From: Paenibacillus sp. S150
Lineage (GTDB): Bacteria > Bacillota > Bacilli > Paenibacillales > Paenibacillaceae
Assembly (NCBI RefSeq): GCF_019352175.1
Contig: NZ_JACBYI010000027.1
Coordinates: forward strand, 1 to 64,000
Reading direction: 5' to 3'
DNA length: 64,000 nucleotides
The notes beneath the pieces are model-generated. The model ran no database searches, had not been told where the DNA came from, and saw only the letters and a list, made by a program, of their open reading frames with translations. Positions 33,227 to 41,380 of the stretch are shown here, piece by piece; position 1 is the stretch's first letter; the number at the start of each line of letters is the position of its first letter. The translations under genes and the position numbers were made by a program.

Positions 33227-34474
33227 ATGCTTAATAAATTTCTGACGATACGACCAATAACCTGGAATATCTTGATAGGAACTCTATTTAGCCGCATTGC
33301 ATATTTTATGTGCATGCCATTTCTTGCAATCTATCTCACGTCAATTAAGGGAATTCCTGCAAGCGTAGCAGGAATGATTTTAGCGTCGAGTGCTTTGGTG
33401 GGAGTCATCACAAGCTTTTGGGGCGGCGTATTAACCGATCAATATGGTGCCAGGAAGATATTATTTACTACAGCAGTGGTGTGGGGGCTAGTCTTTTTTT
33501 CGTTTACGGTGGCAAGCAGCGCATTGCAATTTTTTGTGATAAATGTTTTAAATGGTATTTGTTATTCCATATTTGAGCCGGCGACACGGAAGGTTTTATC
33601 TGACCATGCCAGTGAAGGAAATAAGCTAATGGTTTTTAACTTCCGATTGACGGCATTGAACGTGGGCGCCATTATAGGTCCAATACTCGGTATTGCTCTT
33701 GGCAAAAATTCGAGTATCCTGCCATTTGTGCTATTAGGCACTATGTATCTGCTATACGGCTTTTCTATTTTGTTTACATTGAAGGAAAATGGTACAGCAG
33801 ATGCAGCAGAGCAGGCCATTCAAAAGAGTGAAGTCAAGCTAGTACCTGCCCTCAAGGTTATCTTTACAGATAAGGTGTTCATGTGGACTTTAGTGGGGAC
33901 TATTTTTACATTTACAGGTTACTCGCATTTGACCTCTACACTCCCTCAATACTTCAGTGAGCCCACCATTTTTAGGAAGGGTGTAGAGACATTTTCAATT
34001 CTGCTCTCTGTAAATGGATTTGTGGTGATTTTAATACAATATCCTGTCGTTAACCTCATGAAGCGCTTTACACCCTTCATATCGATTGCATTAGGTAATG
34101 TACTGATCAGTTTAAGCTTAGTGATGTTTTCACTATCCCAGCATTTTGTTTATTTGTTAGCGACCATGGTGGTATTTACTGTAGGTGAGCTTTTGCTGGG
34201 GTCAATGATAGATATCCTGATCGATGAGCTCGCTGTAGAGTCGCTAAAAGGCACCTATTTTGGTGCGATCAGTTTTATGAGATTAGGGAATGCACTGGGG
34301 CCGATGATCGGAGGCTTGGTCATCAGTGTTTTAGGATTTGGAAAATCAACTATGCTATTTTCGATTCTCGCAGCCATTACATTATTTGGAGTTATTGCCC
34401 TGTTAATATCAAGGAATTTGTATTTAAGAGAAAACGATATGAAGATGATGGAGGCTCTGAGGGAAAATGTATAG
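33227..34474 (+). CDS. MFS transporter, likely exporter
   Basis: A 415-residue major facilitator transporter with about 12 membrane segments. The loop after segment 2 reads GGVLTDQYGARKILF, the MFS signature. It starts at the ATG at 33227 with GTGAAAGTGG upstream. The stop overlaps the next ATP-grasp gene by 8 bases, so transport and ligase genes are translated together. A transporter paired with ATP-grasp ligases is the layout of dipeptide antibiotic clusters such as bacilysin, where BacE exports the product. The DNA is AT-richer than its neighbours. The substrate is unknown. Confidence 0.85.
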   Translation: MLNKFLTIRPITWNILIGTLFSRIAYFMCMPFLAIYLTSIKGIPASVAGMILASSALVGVITSFWGGVLTDQYGARKILFTTAVVWGLVFFSFTVASSALQFFVINVLNGICYSIFEPATRKVLSDHASEGNKLMVFNFRLTALNVGAIIGPILGIALGKNSSILPFVLLGTMYLLYGFSILFTLKENGTADAAEQAIQKSEVKLVPALKVIFTDKVFMWTLVGTIFTFTGYSHLTSTLPQYFSEPTIFRKGVETFSILLSVNGFVVILIQYPVVNLMKRFTPFISIALGNVLISLSLVMFSLSQHFVYLLATMVVFTVGELLLGSMIDILIDELAVESLKGTYFGAISFMRLGNALGPMIGGLVISVLGFGKSTMLFSILAAITLFGVIALLISRNLYLRENDMKMMEALRENV

Positions 34475-35678
34475 TAAAAAACGATTGTTTCTGGTGGGAA
34501 TTGCACCGGATTTAACAAGAAGAGCTATTTTGAGAGCAAAGCAATTGAATTATGAGGTTATAGTTGGTGAGACACCTGCAGAAATGCAGAAGAATAGGAC
34601 TCTGGTGGAGGCGGCAGATCAAGTTATTGAAGTTAATATTAATGATGTTAATGCTCTGTATTCTGTGGCAGAACAGCTTGATCATGAGAAAAAAATTGAT
34701 GGGATGCATACGTTTAGAGAATTCTCTTCTGAACCGACGGCTAAAGTGATTGAAAAGTTAGGCTTGTATGGCTTGCCGTTTGACGTTGTAGAAGCCTGCA
34801 ACGATAAATTTAAAACAAAGATTAATTTGGAAAAGCAGGGTGTTTTATCTGCGAAGTATCAATTGTGCAGCACTTTGGAAGAAGCAAAGAACTTTTTTGA
34901 AAGTATAGCTGCACCTATCATCATTAAGCCTTTAAAAATGCAAGGCAGCTTAGGTGTATTTAAAATCACCAAAGAAGAAGAGCTTCTTCTTTTTTTTGAG
35001 CGTTGTAAAACAGCGGGCAATGACGCAGTTGTCTTAGCAGAAGAGTTTATTGAAGGGCAAGAGATCTCGTTAGAGGTCATGGTGTGTAATGGTAAAGTTC
35101 ACGTTTTGGGTGTGACTGAAAAGTTATTATTCCCAGGGACGTTCGTTGAGAGGGGACATACCACAGGCTATGAATCGGAAGTGTTAGATGCTGGGGATTT
35201 CCAAAATATTGCTGAAAACATTGTGAAAGCTGCAAATGTTTTTTTTGGTCCTATGTTTATAGAAGGATTTGTAACACCAAAAGGTTTTTATTGCGGTGAA
35301 ATACATACACGTTACGGCGGAGATCAAATCAGCACAATTACAGAACTAGGGAATAAGTATGATCTCATTACGCCTATCTTTTCAGAGCTTATGGGAGATG
35401 CAGTTGAAGTTGTACCTGTGGGAGAGAGAGAGAGTTCCGGGTCGAGATTTATTTCTGCAAAGCCAGGCCGGATTGTTGAGATAGAAGGTGTTGAAGCGAT
35501 TAAACGGATGGCAGGAGTACATTCTATCGATTTATATTGCCAAGTAGGCAATGTTGTAAATGAATTATGTTGGAATCGGGATCGATTAGGGTGTGTGGTT
35601 GCCAAAGCCCCATCCAGGGAGGCTCTTGAAGCGATTTTTAATGATGTGTTTAACGTTTTAAGGATTGAAACGGTTTAA
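34467..35678 (+). CDS. ATP-grasp ligase 1
   Basis: A 403-residue ATP-grasp enzyme. An N-terminal pre-ATP-grasp domain (RLFLVGIAPDLTRRAILRA) is followed by the ATP-binding part (APIIIKPLKMQGSLGVFKIT, VVLAEEFIEGQEISLEVMV) and the metal-binding end CGEIHTRYGGDQIS. GAGGGAAA precedes the ATG, which overlaps the MFS stop. Enzymes of this type join a carboxylate to an amine through an acyl-phosphate, for example in L-amino-acid ligases. It is co-transcribed with a second, clearly different ATP-grasp gene, so two bond-forming steps may follow each other. Substrates cannot be named from sequence. Confidence 0.85.
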   Translation: MYSKKRLFLVGIAPDLTRRAILRAKQLNYEVIVGETPAEMQKNRTLVEAADQVIEVNINDVNALYSVAEQLDHEKKIDGMHTFREFSSEPTAKVIEKLGLYGLPFDVVEACNDKFKTKINLEKQGVLSAKYQLCSTLEEAKNFFESIAAPIIIKPLKMQGSLGVFKITKEEELLLFFERCKTAGNDAVVLAEEFIEGQEISLEVMVCNGKVHVLGVTEKLLFPGTFVERGHTTGYESEVLDAGDFQNIAENIVKAANVFFGPMFIEGFVTPKGFYCGEIHTRYGGDQISTITELGNKYDLITPIFSELMGDAVEVVPVGERESSGSRFISAKPGRIVEIEGVEAIKRMAGVHSIDLYCQVGNVVNELCWNRDRLGCVVAKAPSREALEAIFNDVFNVLRIETV

Positions 35679-35700
35679 AGGGTAAGGGAGGAGAGGTATT

Positions 35701-36960
35701 ATGAAAAATATTTTGATTATTCATCTGCCTAACCCGAGCCGGAAAATGCATTTTCAGCAGGCAAAGGTCTATGGTGCAGCATTATATTTGATGATGGAAA
35801 ATCCAACGTGGGAGCTTGAATATGTGGACCACGTCGTATGTGCCAACGTTAGAAACATAGAAGAGGCGGTGCAAAACGCTAGGGCTTTATCGCAAAAGGT
35901 TGCCATAGATGGGGTTGTCACATTTGTAGAACATGCAGTGCCTACCGCGGCGGCAGTTGCTGAAGCGCTAGGTCTGCCTTTTATTTCTCAAGAAGCTGCT
36001 TATAAGTCGAGAAATAAATACGAAATGCGTCAGCAGTATGAAGCGTTTGGTATAAAGTGTCCCCAATATGCTCTTGTAGACAGCGTTGATGAAGCAAGAG
36101 CATTTACTGAGCAAGCCGGGTATCCTGTTGTGGTTAAGCCAATAATAGGGGGCGGCAGCCTGGCTGTTCTTAAAATAAATAATGAAAAGGAATTGAGAGC
36201 GCATTTTGAAAGAATGAAGCTTTCAGTATGGGAGACCTTTAAGGAGGATGCGGTGTATCCTAGAGCGTGGTCGGCTTGTGGTGGAAAGATGCTTATCGAG
36301 GAATACATAAAAGGGATAGAAATTAGTGTCGAGTCGTTAACTTATGAGGATGTGACTGAGGTATTGGCAATACACGATAAGCAAATGCCGGAAGAGTCCA
36401 ATTTTTTTCCGGAGGTGATGTTTTCAACACCGACCTCCTTCCCTCGAAGCATTGAAGAAAAAGTCATTCAAGCGACTCGAACAGCCAATAAAGCGCTTGG
36501 AATTCACTGTGGTGCAACGCACACGGAATACAGAATTACCGATGATAATGAACTGTACATCATCGAAACAGGCGCCAGAATAGGAGGCGGACCTATCTTT
36601 TTATCCGTCTTAAACTCTACAAGGATTAATATGATACACAAAATTATGGATGTCGCCCTGGGGATAAATCCTAAAATCAAAAAAAATCAACCCAAGCCCA
36701 TTGCTTTTTATCAGCATTTCATTGATGCAGATGGAGTTGTGGATGAGGTTGACGTTGCGGGGATTGAACGTATTCATCAAAACCCCAATCTCATAGAGCT
36801 GCATATCTATAGAAGAAAAGGCGATCGAATTATTTCAGAAAAGCGAACCTTAGCGCACGCCCATGTTATTGCTAAAGGCGAGACGGTTGAATTGGCCTTG
36901 AAAAATGTGTATGAGATGGCGCAAAATATTCATTTTAGACTTACAGAAGGGCAAATATAA
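35701..36960 (+). CDS. ATP-grasp ligase 2
   Basis: A 419-residue ATP-grasp enzyme similar in design but not close in sequence to the one before it. It has the pre-ATP-grasp region (ILIIHLPNPSRKMHFQQAKV), the ATP-binding stretch (YPVVVKPIIGGGSLAVLKIN, LIEEYIKGIEISVESLTYED), and the metal site IIETGARIGGGPIFLS. It keeps the overall length of L-amino-acid ligases such as BacD. GGAGAGG lies 8 bases before the ATG. A terminator follows, so the MFS gene and two ligases form a three-gene operon without further biosynthetic enzymes. Confidence 0.85.
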   Translation: MKNILIIHLPNPSRKMHFQQAKVYGAALYLMMENPTWELEYVDHVVCANVRNIEEAVQNARALSQKVAIDGVVTFVEHAVPTAAAVAEALGLPFISQEAAYKSRNKYEMRQQYEAFGIKCPQYALVDSVDEARAFTEQAGYPVVVKPIIGGGSLAVLKINNEKELRAHFERMKLSVWETFKEDAVYPRAWSACGGKMLIEEYIKGIEISVESLTYEDVTEVLAIHDKQMPEESNFFPEVMFSTPTSFPRSIEEKVIQATRTANKALGIHCGATHTEYRITDDNELYIIETGARIGGGPIFLSVLNSTRINMIHKIMDVALGINPKIKKNQPKPIAFYQHFIDADGVVDEVDVAGIERIHQNPNLIELHIYRRKGDRIISEKRTLAHAHVIAKGETVELALKNVYEMAQNIHFRLTEGQI

Positions 36961-36987
36961 ACGGATTGTAAAATGGAGCAGCATGGG

Positions 36988-37019
36988 CCGTCCTTAAATA
37001 TAAGGACGGTTCTTTTTTT
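36988..37019 (+). terminator. Terminator of the MFS/ATP-grasp operon
   Basis: Stem CCGTCCTTA / TAAGGACGG then TTCTTTTTTT. The stem is nearly the same as the inner hairpin of family A repeats. Confidence 0.85.
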
Positions 37020-37125
37020 AGAGAGAGTCAGAAAATGCTGTCGGGTTAATCCAAATCCAATGAAAATATACGATTTTTAAATTATTTGCAATTTATTCCT
37101 GTCAAGCTATCCTCTATTCTATTAA

Positions 37126-37141
37126 TAGAAAGCGGTTTCAT
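37126..37141 (+). promoter_or_regulatory. Possible CcpA cre site
   Basis: TAGAAAGCGGTTTCAT fits the CcpA consensus WTGNNARCGNWWWCAW at 15 of 16 positions. It lies about 125 bases before the secreted lyase gene and suggests repression by preferred sugars. A LacI-type regulator other than CcpA could also use it. Confidence 0.5.
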
Positions 37142-37264
37142 TTATATAGCTCAACTCTTGCTTTGCATCATGAGTTCCTCCGGCAAACAGCATGTTTAAT
37201 ACCGGGAGGTGATGCATCCGGCTGGATGCAGCCGATCTACTTTATCCTAAATAAAGGGGATGAT

Positions 37265-39352
37265 ATGAAGATGAAGAAATCTGTAGTGGTTACCCTGATT
37301 TTGAGTTTTTTGGTGAGTATGGGCGGTTTGTTTGTGGAAGAGAGGACAGCGGCGGCGGCAACGGCGTTTACGCATCCCGGCTTGCTTCACACCCAGGCGG
37401 ATTTTGACCGCATGAAGCAAATGGTCAATGCGGGTACGCAGCCCTATCTGGACGGATGGAATCAATTAGTCAACAGTCCGCTGTCACAGTCCGGCTGGAC
37501 TCCGCGTGCCACTGCTACGATTACCCGCGGCGGCACAGGCGATAACGTGTCCTTGCTCTATAACGATATTGCGCGGGCTTACCAGAATGCCCTGCGCTGG
37601 AAAATCAGCGGCAATACGGCTAACGGCGACACAGCCCGCGATATTTTGAATGCGTGGTCTTCCACGCTAACTACAGTCACCGGCAATGCTGACCGTTATT
37701 TGGCTGCCGGACTGTACGGATATGAAATCGCAAACGCAGCCGAGATTATGCGGGGCTATTCCGGTTTCAATGTGGCCCAGATGCAAAATATGCTGCTGAA
37801 TGTATTTTATAAGCCGCTTAACGAGCGTTTCCTGATCGGCAATGAATACGGGGGAGACCACAACGACGCCTATATCCAGAATTACTGGGCGAACTGGGAT
37901 CTGGGCAATATGGCTGCAGTTGTGGCTATTGGTATTTTCTGCGACCGCCGGGACATTTACAATATTGGCATTGAATATTACAAAAACGGTGCCGGAAACG
38001 GCTCCATCTATAATGCAATTCCATTCCTGCACGCTGGCGGGCTTGCACAATGGCAGGAGTCCGGACGCGACCAGGCACACACCCAACTGGGGATTGGACT
38101 CATGGCTACGATTAACGAAATGGCCTGGAATCAAGGCGATGACTTGTATGGATGGGCGAACAACCGCTTCCTGCAAGCTGCTGAGTACGTTGCCAAATAT
38201 AATAATGGGGATGATAGCGTGCCGTTTGCAGCCTACGAATGGGGCACCGGCACCAACGGCGCTGTCCAGACACAAACCGTAATTTCCGACGCCAGCCGTA
38301 ATGAATATCGCCCAATCTGGGAAATGATCTATAATCACTATGCAAACCGGAAGGGTCTGTCTGTGCCCAATATTGCCGCTCGTGCCAGCCTGGTGAGACC
38401 GGAAGGCGGCCCCAATACCCAATATCCTTCAACATTCGACCAACTGGGCTTCGGGACACTGCTCTATACCCGGCCAGCCGGCAGCGGCGGAACGGCCGTT
38501 CTTCCGGATGGCAATATCCCTGATGGCATATACCGTTTCATTGTGCGTCTTGACGGCAAGGCCATGGAAGCATCCAGTGCAGCAAGCGGCGCACAAGTAA
38601 GAAAATCGACATATGCAGGAGGAGCCAACCAGCAGTGGACGGTGACCCACCTTGGCGGTGGTCAATACAGCATCAAGAATGTGCAGAGCGGACTCCCATT
38701 GGATGTAGCCAGCGGTTCCCTGAATCATGGGGCTAAATTTCAATTGTGGAGCAGCACGGGCGGCAACAACCAGAAATTCGCTTTTATTCCTGTCGGCGAG
38801 GGTTATTACCGGATCACTCCGGTGCATTCCAACAAGCCTGCTGACGTGGTGGATTTATCCACCGCCGAAGGCGCCCTGATTCAGCAATGGCGATACCTGC
38901 TTGCCAGCAACCAGCAATGGAGACTTGAACCGTTGTCCGTGAATGTCCGCCTGCAATCCTACAACTATCCCGACCGTTATATTCGGCACAGCAGCTACCG
39001 TGCACAGATCAATGATAATGTGGCACCGGCTCAAGACGCACAGTTCAAGATGGTTGCCGGATTGACGGATTCCAACGGAGTATCGTTTGAGTCCGTCAAC
39101 CTTCCGGGGCGGTTCCTGCGTGTCCGTTCCAATGGAGAGGTATGGCTGGATCAGAATGACGGCACGACTGCCTTCAAGAATGATGCAACCTTCCGCCGCG
39201 TGGCCGGCTTGGCTGATCCCCAGCTGTCGTCTTACCAGATGTGGGCCGATGCAACCAGGTATCTCCGCCATTCCAATTATCTGCTGTATGCCCAAGCTGT
39301 GTCCGGCTCGTCGTTTAACGCTGACGCCACGTTTACAGAGATTGCCCCTTGA
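37265..39352 (+). CDS. Secreted alginate lyase-like protein with CBM13 and CBM42-like modules
   Basis: A 695-residue secreted protein. The signal peptide is residues 1-34 (KKSVVVTLILSFLVSMGG, cut near TAAAA). Residues 35-420 resemble an alginate lyase-like alpha-toroid (HPGLLHTQADFDRMKQMV, NEYGGDHNDAYIQNYWANWD, FLHAGGLAQWQESGRDQAHT), with catalytic-type Tyr/His/Arg around GRDQAHTQ. Residues 430-560 are a ricin-type (CBM13) fold with repeated Q-x-W (NQQWTV, NQKFAF, NQQWRLE). Residues 562-695 look like an AbfB/CBM42 fold (LQSYNYPDRYIRHSSYRAQI, FRRVAGLADPQLSSYQMW). It probably cleaves an acidic or arabinose-bearing polysaccharide outside the cell. The GGGG ribosome site supports the ATG at 37265. 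Confidence 0.8.
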   Translation: MKMKKSVVVTLILSFLVSMGGLFVEERTAAAATAFTHPGLLHTQADFDRMKQMVNAGTQPYLDGWNQLVNSPLSQSGWTPRATATITRGGTGDNVSLLYNDIARAYQNALRWKISGNTANGDTARDILNAWSSTLTTVTGNADRYLAAGLYGYEIANAAEIMRGYSGFNVAQMQNMLLNVFYKPLNERFLIGNEYGGDHNDAYIQNYWANWDLGNMAAVVAIGIFCDRRDIYNIGIEYYKNGAGNGSIYNAIPFLHAGGLAQWQESGRDQAHTQLGIGLMATINEMAWNQGDDLYGWANNRFLQAAEYVAKYNNGDDSVPFAAYEWGTGTNGAVQTQTVISDASRNEYRPIWEMIYNHYANRKGLSVPNIAARASLVRPEGGPNTQYPSTFDQLGFGTLLYTRPAGSGGTAVLPDGNIPDGIYRFIVRLDGKAMEASSAASGAQVRKSTYAGGANQQWTVTHLGGGQYSIKNVQSGLPLDVASGSLNHGAKFQLWSSTGGNNQKFAFIPVGEGYYRITPVHSNKPADVVDLSTAEGALIQQWRYLLASNQQWRLEPLSVNVRLQSYNYPDRYIRHSSYRAQINDNVAPAQDAQFKMVAGLTDSNGVSFESVNLPGRFLRVRSNGEVWLDQNDGTTAFKNDATFRRVAGLADPQLSSYQMWADATRYLRHSNYLLYAQAVSGSSFNADATFTEIAP

Positions 39353-39413
39353 AGCCGGGCATGGCTTCATAAGGATACTCTGAGCGAAAAAGTCAAAAAG
39401 CACAGCAAACGAG

Positions 39414-39446
39414 AAGAAGCTGTATACCGGATAGGTGCAGCTTCTT
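39414..39446. terminator. Bidirectional hairpin between lyase and histidine kinase genes
   Basis: Stem AAGAAGCTG / CAGCTTCTT with a 15-base loop. It lies between the converging lyase and kinase genes. The T-run is weak, so termination strength is uncertain. Confidence 0.5.
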
Positions 39447-39487
39447 TGTATTATCCGAGCTGCCCATTGATTATGCGGGCAGCTTCT

Positions 39488-40528
39488 TTACGCACCGGCC
39501 ACAGGCAGTCTGACCGTAAAAGTGGAGCCCTGCCCCGGCTCGCTGCTGACCTCAATCGTTCCTCCGCTGAGGCTGATGATGCGGCTGACCAGAGGCAGAC
39601 CGAGGCCGTTGCCTTCGGCAGAGCGGGCAGGATCGCCCTGATAGAATTTCTCGAAAATATGCTTGCGGACGCTTGGGGCCATTCCCGTTCCCGTATCGGA
39701 TATGACTGCCGAGATCCACTTATCTCCGGGCCGGAGAGAGACCGAAATTTCTCCGCCTTCCGGCGTGAATTTGACGGCATTGCCAAGCAAATTCAGCCAC
39801 ACCTGCATGATCAGCTCTTCATTGCCATAATAGTGCAGCTCCTCCAGATCAATGTTAAGGAGCAGCTGCTTCGGAGTCCATAACGTTTCCAGCAATAAAA
39901 TGGCCTGGCGGATTTGCTCATCCAGCCGGTACTCGGTTTGACCTGTGAGCATTTCCTGATTTTCAAGCTTGGATATTTTGAGAATATTGCCGGAGAGGGT
40001 GGACAGCTGCCGGGCGCTGTCTATAATCATTCCGGTGTATTCGTTGTGCTCTCCTTTGCTGAGGTCGTCTTCCTGCAGGAGGGAGGCGTATCCTTCAATG
40101 GCTGCAATGGGCGTTTTGAATTCATGGGATACATTGACCACAAAATCATTGCGGAGGGTCTCAATGCTGCGCAGCTCCTGAACCATAATGTTGAAGTGAT
40201 GGGCAACATCGCTGATCTCGCTGACCCGGTGCGATTCATTCAGATAAATGTCGAAGTTGCCCTTGGCGATTTCCTTGGCCGCCTTGCTGAAATCCGCAAT
40301 GGGAGCCAATATTCTCCGCCCCACCATCACGGTGATGGTGGTTCCCATGACCAGACTGAACATGATAACAGTCAGGAGGAGCGGGAAGAAGCTTCCATGC
40401 TTCATAGCATTATTCTCCGAGCGGAAATATAGATAGGCCAAGACAGACATGAGCAAGAGAAAGGACAGAATAATCACAAACACTAACGATACAAAATACC
40501 ACCACAGCCCATCCTTTTTGCGCCTCAT
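39488..40528 (-). CDS. Sensor histidine kinase
   Basis: A 346-residue membrane kinase. Two membrane segments lie at about 10-32 and 46-68; a HAMP linker (RRILAPIADFSKAAKEIAKG) follows. The dimerisation box VNVSHEFKTPIAAIEGYASL carries the phosphorylated His, and the ATP-binding domain has NLLGNAVKFTPEGGEIS (N box), DTGTGMAPSVRK (G1) and GNGLGLPLVSRI. The short region between the two segments suggests that it senses signals within or near the membrane, like BceS-type kinases. It overlaps the response-regulator gene by 4 bases, and a divergent ABC transporter gene lies next to them. Confidence 0.93.
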   Translation of the reverse strand: MRRKKDGLWWYFVSLVFVIILSFLLLMSVLAYLYFRSENNAMKHGSFFPLLLTVIMFSLVMGTTITVMVGRRILAPIADFSKAAKEIAKGNFDIYLNESHRVSEISDVAHHFNIMVQELRSIETLRNDFVVNVSHEFKTPIAAIEGYASLLQEDDLSKGEHNEYTGMIIDSARQLSTLSGNILKISKLENQEMLTGQTEYRLDEQIRQAILLLETLWTPKQLLLNIDLEELHYYGNEELIMQVWLNLLGNAVKFTPEGGEISVSLRPGDKWISAVISDTGTGMAPSVRKHIFEKFYQGDPARSAEGNGLGLPLVSRIISLSGGTIEVSSEPGQGSTFTVRLPVAGA

Positions 40529-41199
40529 CCCAGCTTCACCGCCTTATAGCCCAGCCCTCTTACCGTGACAATTTCAAAGTCACTGCTTTCCTTGAAACGC
40601 TCGCGCAAGCGGTTAATATGGACTACCACCGTATGCTCATCCGATTCCGTATCCATTCCCCAAATTTCATCCATCAGCTGCTGCTTGGTAAAGATTTTGT
40701 TCGGATAAGAAATCAATTTATAGAGCAGATAAAATTCCTTCTGCGGAAGAAGGATGCTCTCCTGCCCCTGAATTACGGTTAACGAATCATATTCCAGCAA
40801 TGTTTCCCCGCATTCGATCCGCCGTTCGCTGATAATTCTGGCCCGGCGGAGCAGCGCCCCCACACGCAAAATCATCTCATTCACATTCACCGGCTTGACC
40901 ATATAATCGTCGATTCCGACCAGGAACCCCTGTTGTTTGTCGGCGAAGTTCTCCCGTGCAGTCACCATGAGGACAGGGAGGTTATTGTTATTGTCCCTGA
41001 GTGTTCTGGTCAGCTCGTAGCCATCCATGTGCGGCATCATAATATCGCAGATGATCAGATCGATATATTCCTTATCAAGTACAGCAAGAGCATCCTCGCC
41101 GTTCACTGCAGGCATTGCGCGGTATCCATTTCTGGTGAGGACTGTGCAGAAGAGCTGCCGCAGCTTAGCGTCGTCCTCAACCACAAGAATAGTAAACAT
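40525..41199 (-). CDS. OmpR-family response regulator
   Basis: A 224-residue regulator. The receiver domain has the phospho-acceptor Asp in DLIICDIMMPHMDGYE, with the Thr and Lys of the active site in MVTARENF and DDYMVKPVN. The C-terminal winged helix (LPQKEFYLLYKLISYPNKIF, VVVHINRLRERF) binds DNA. AAGGAGG-type RC of CCTCCTG near 41205 precedes the ATG. It partners the kinase encoded downstream. The divergently encoded ABC transporter is a probable target, as in Bce-like detoxification modules. Confidence 0.93.
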   Translation of the reverse strand: MFTILVVEDDAKLRQLFCTVLTRNGYRAMPAVNGEDALAVLDKEYIDLIICDIMMPHMDGYELTRTLRDNNNNLPVLMVTARENFADKQQGFLVGIDDYMVKPVNVNEMILRVGALLRRARIISERRIECGETLLEYDSLTVIQGQESILLPQKEFYLLYKLISYPNKIFTKQQLMDEIWGMDTESDEHTVVVHINRLRERFKESSDFEIVTVRGLGYKAVKLG

Positions 41200-41380
41200 A
41201 AGGTTTCCTCCTGGAACGGTTCATTGTCATTCAACGTATAGCTTGTTTAAGTATACCTCATCAAGATCAAGTCAATCTCAACTGGCAGTTTAGGTTTAGT
41301 TTATATTGGGCGGATATACTGGGGACAGCAAGGAGAGAACAGAGATACATGATTACAGGATGGAAAGGGAGCTGTACAAG

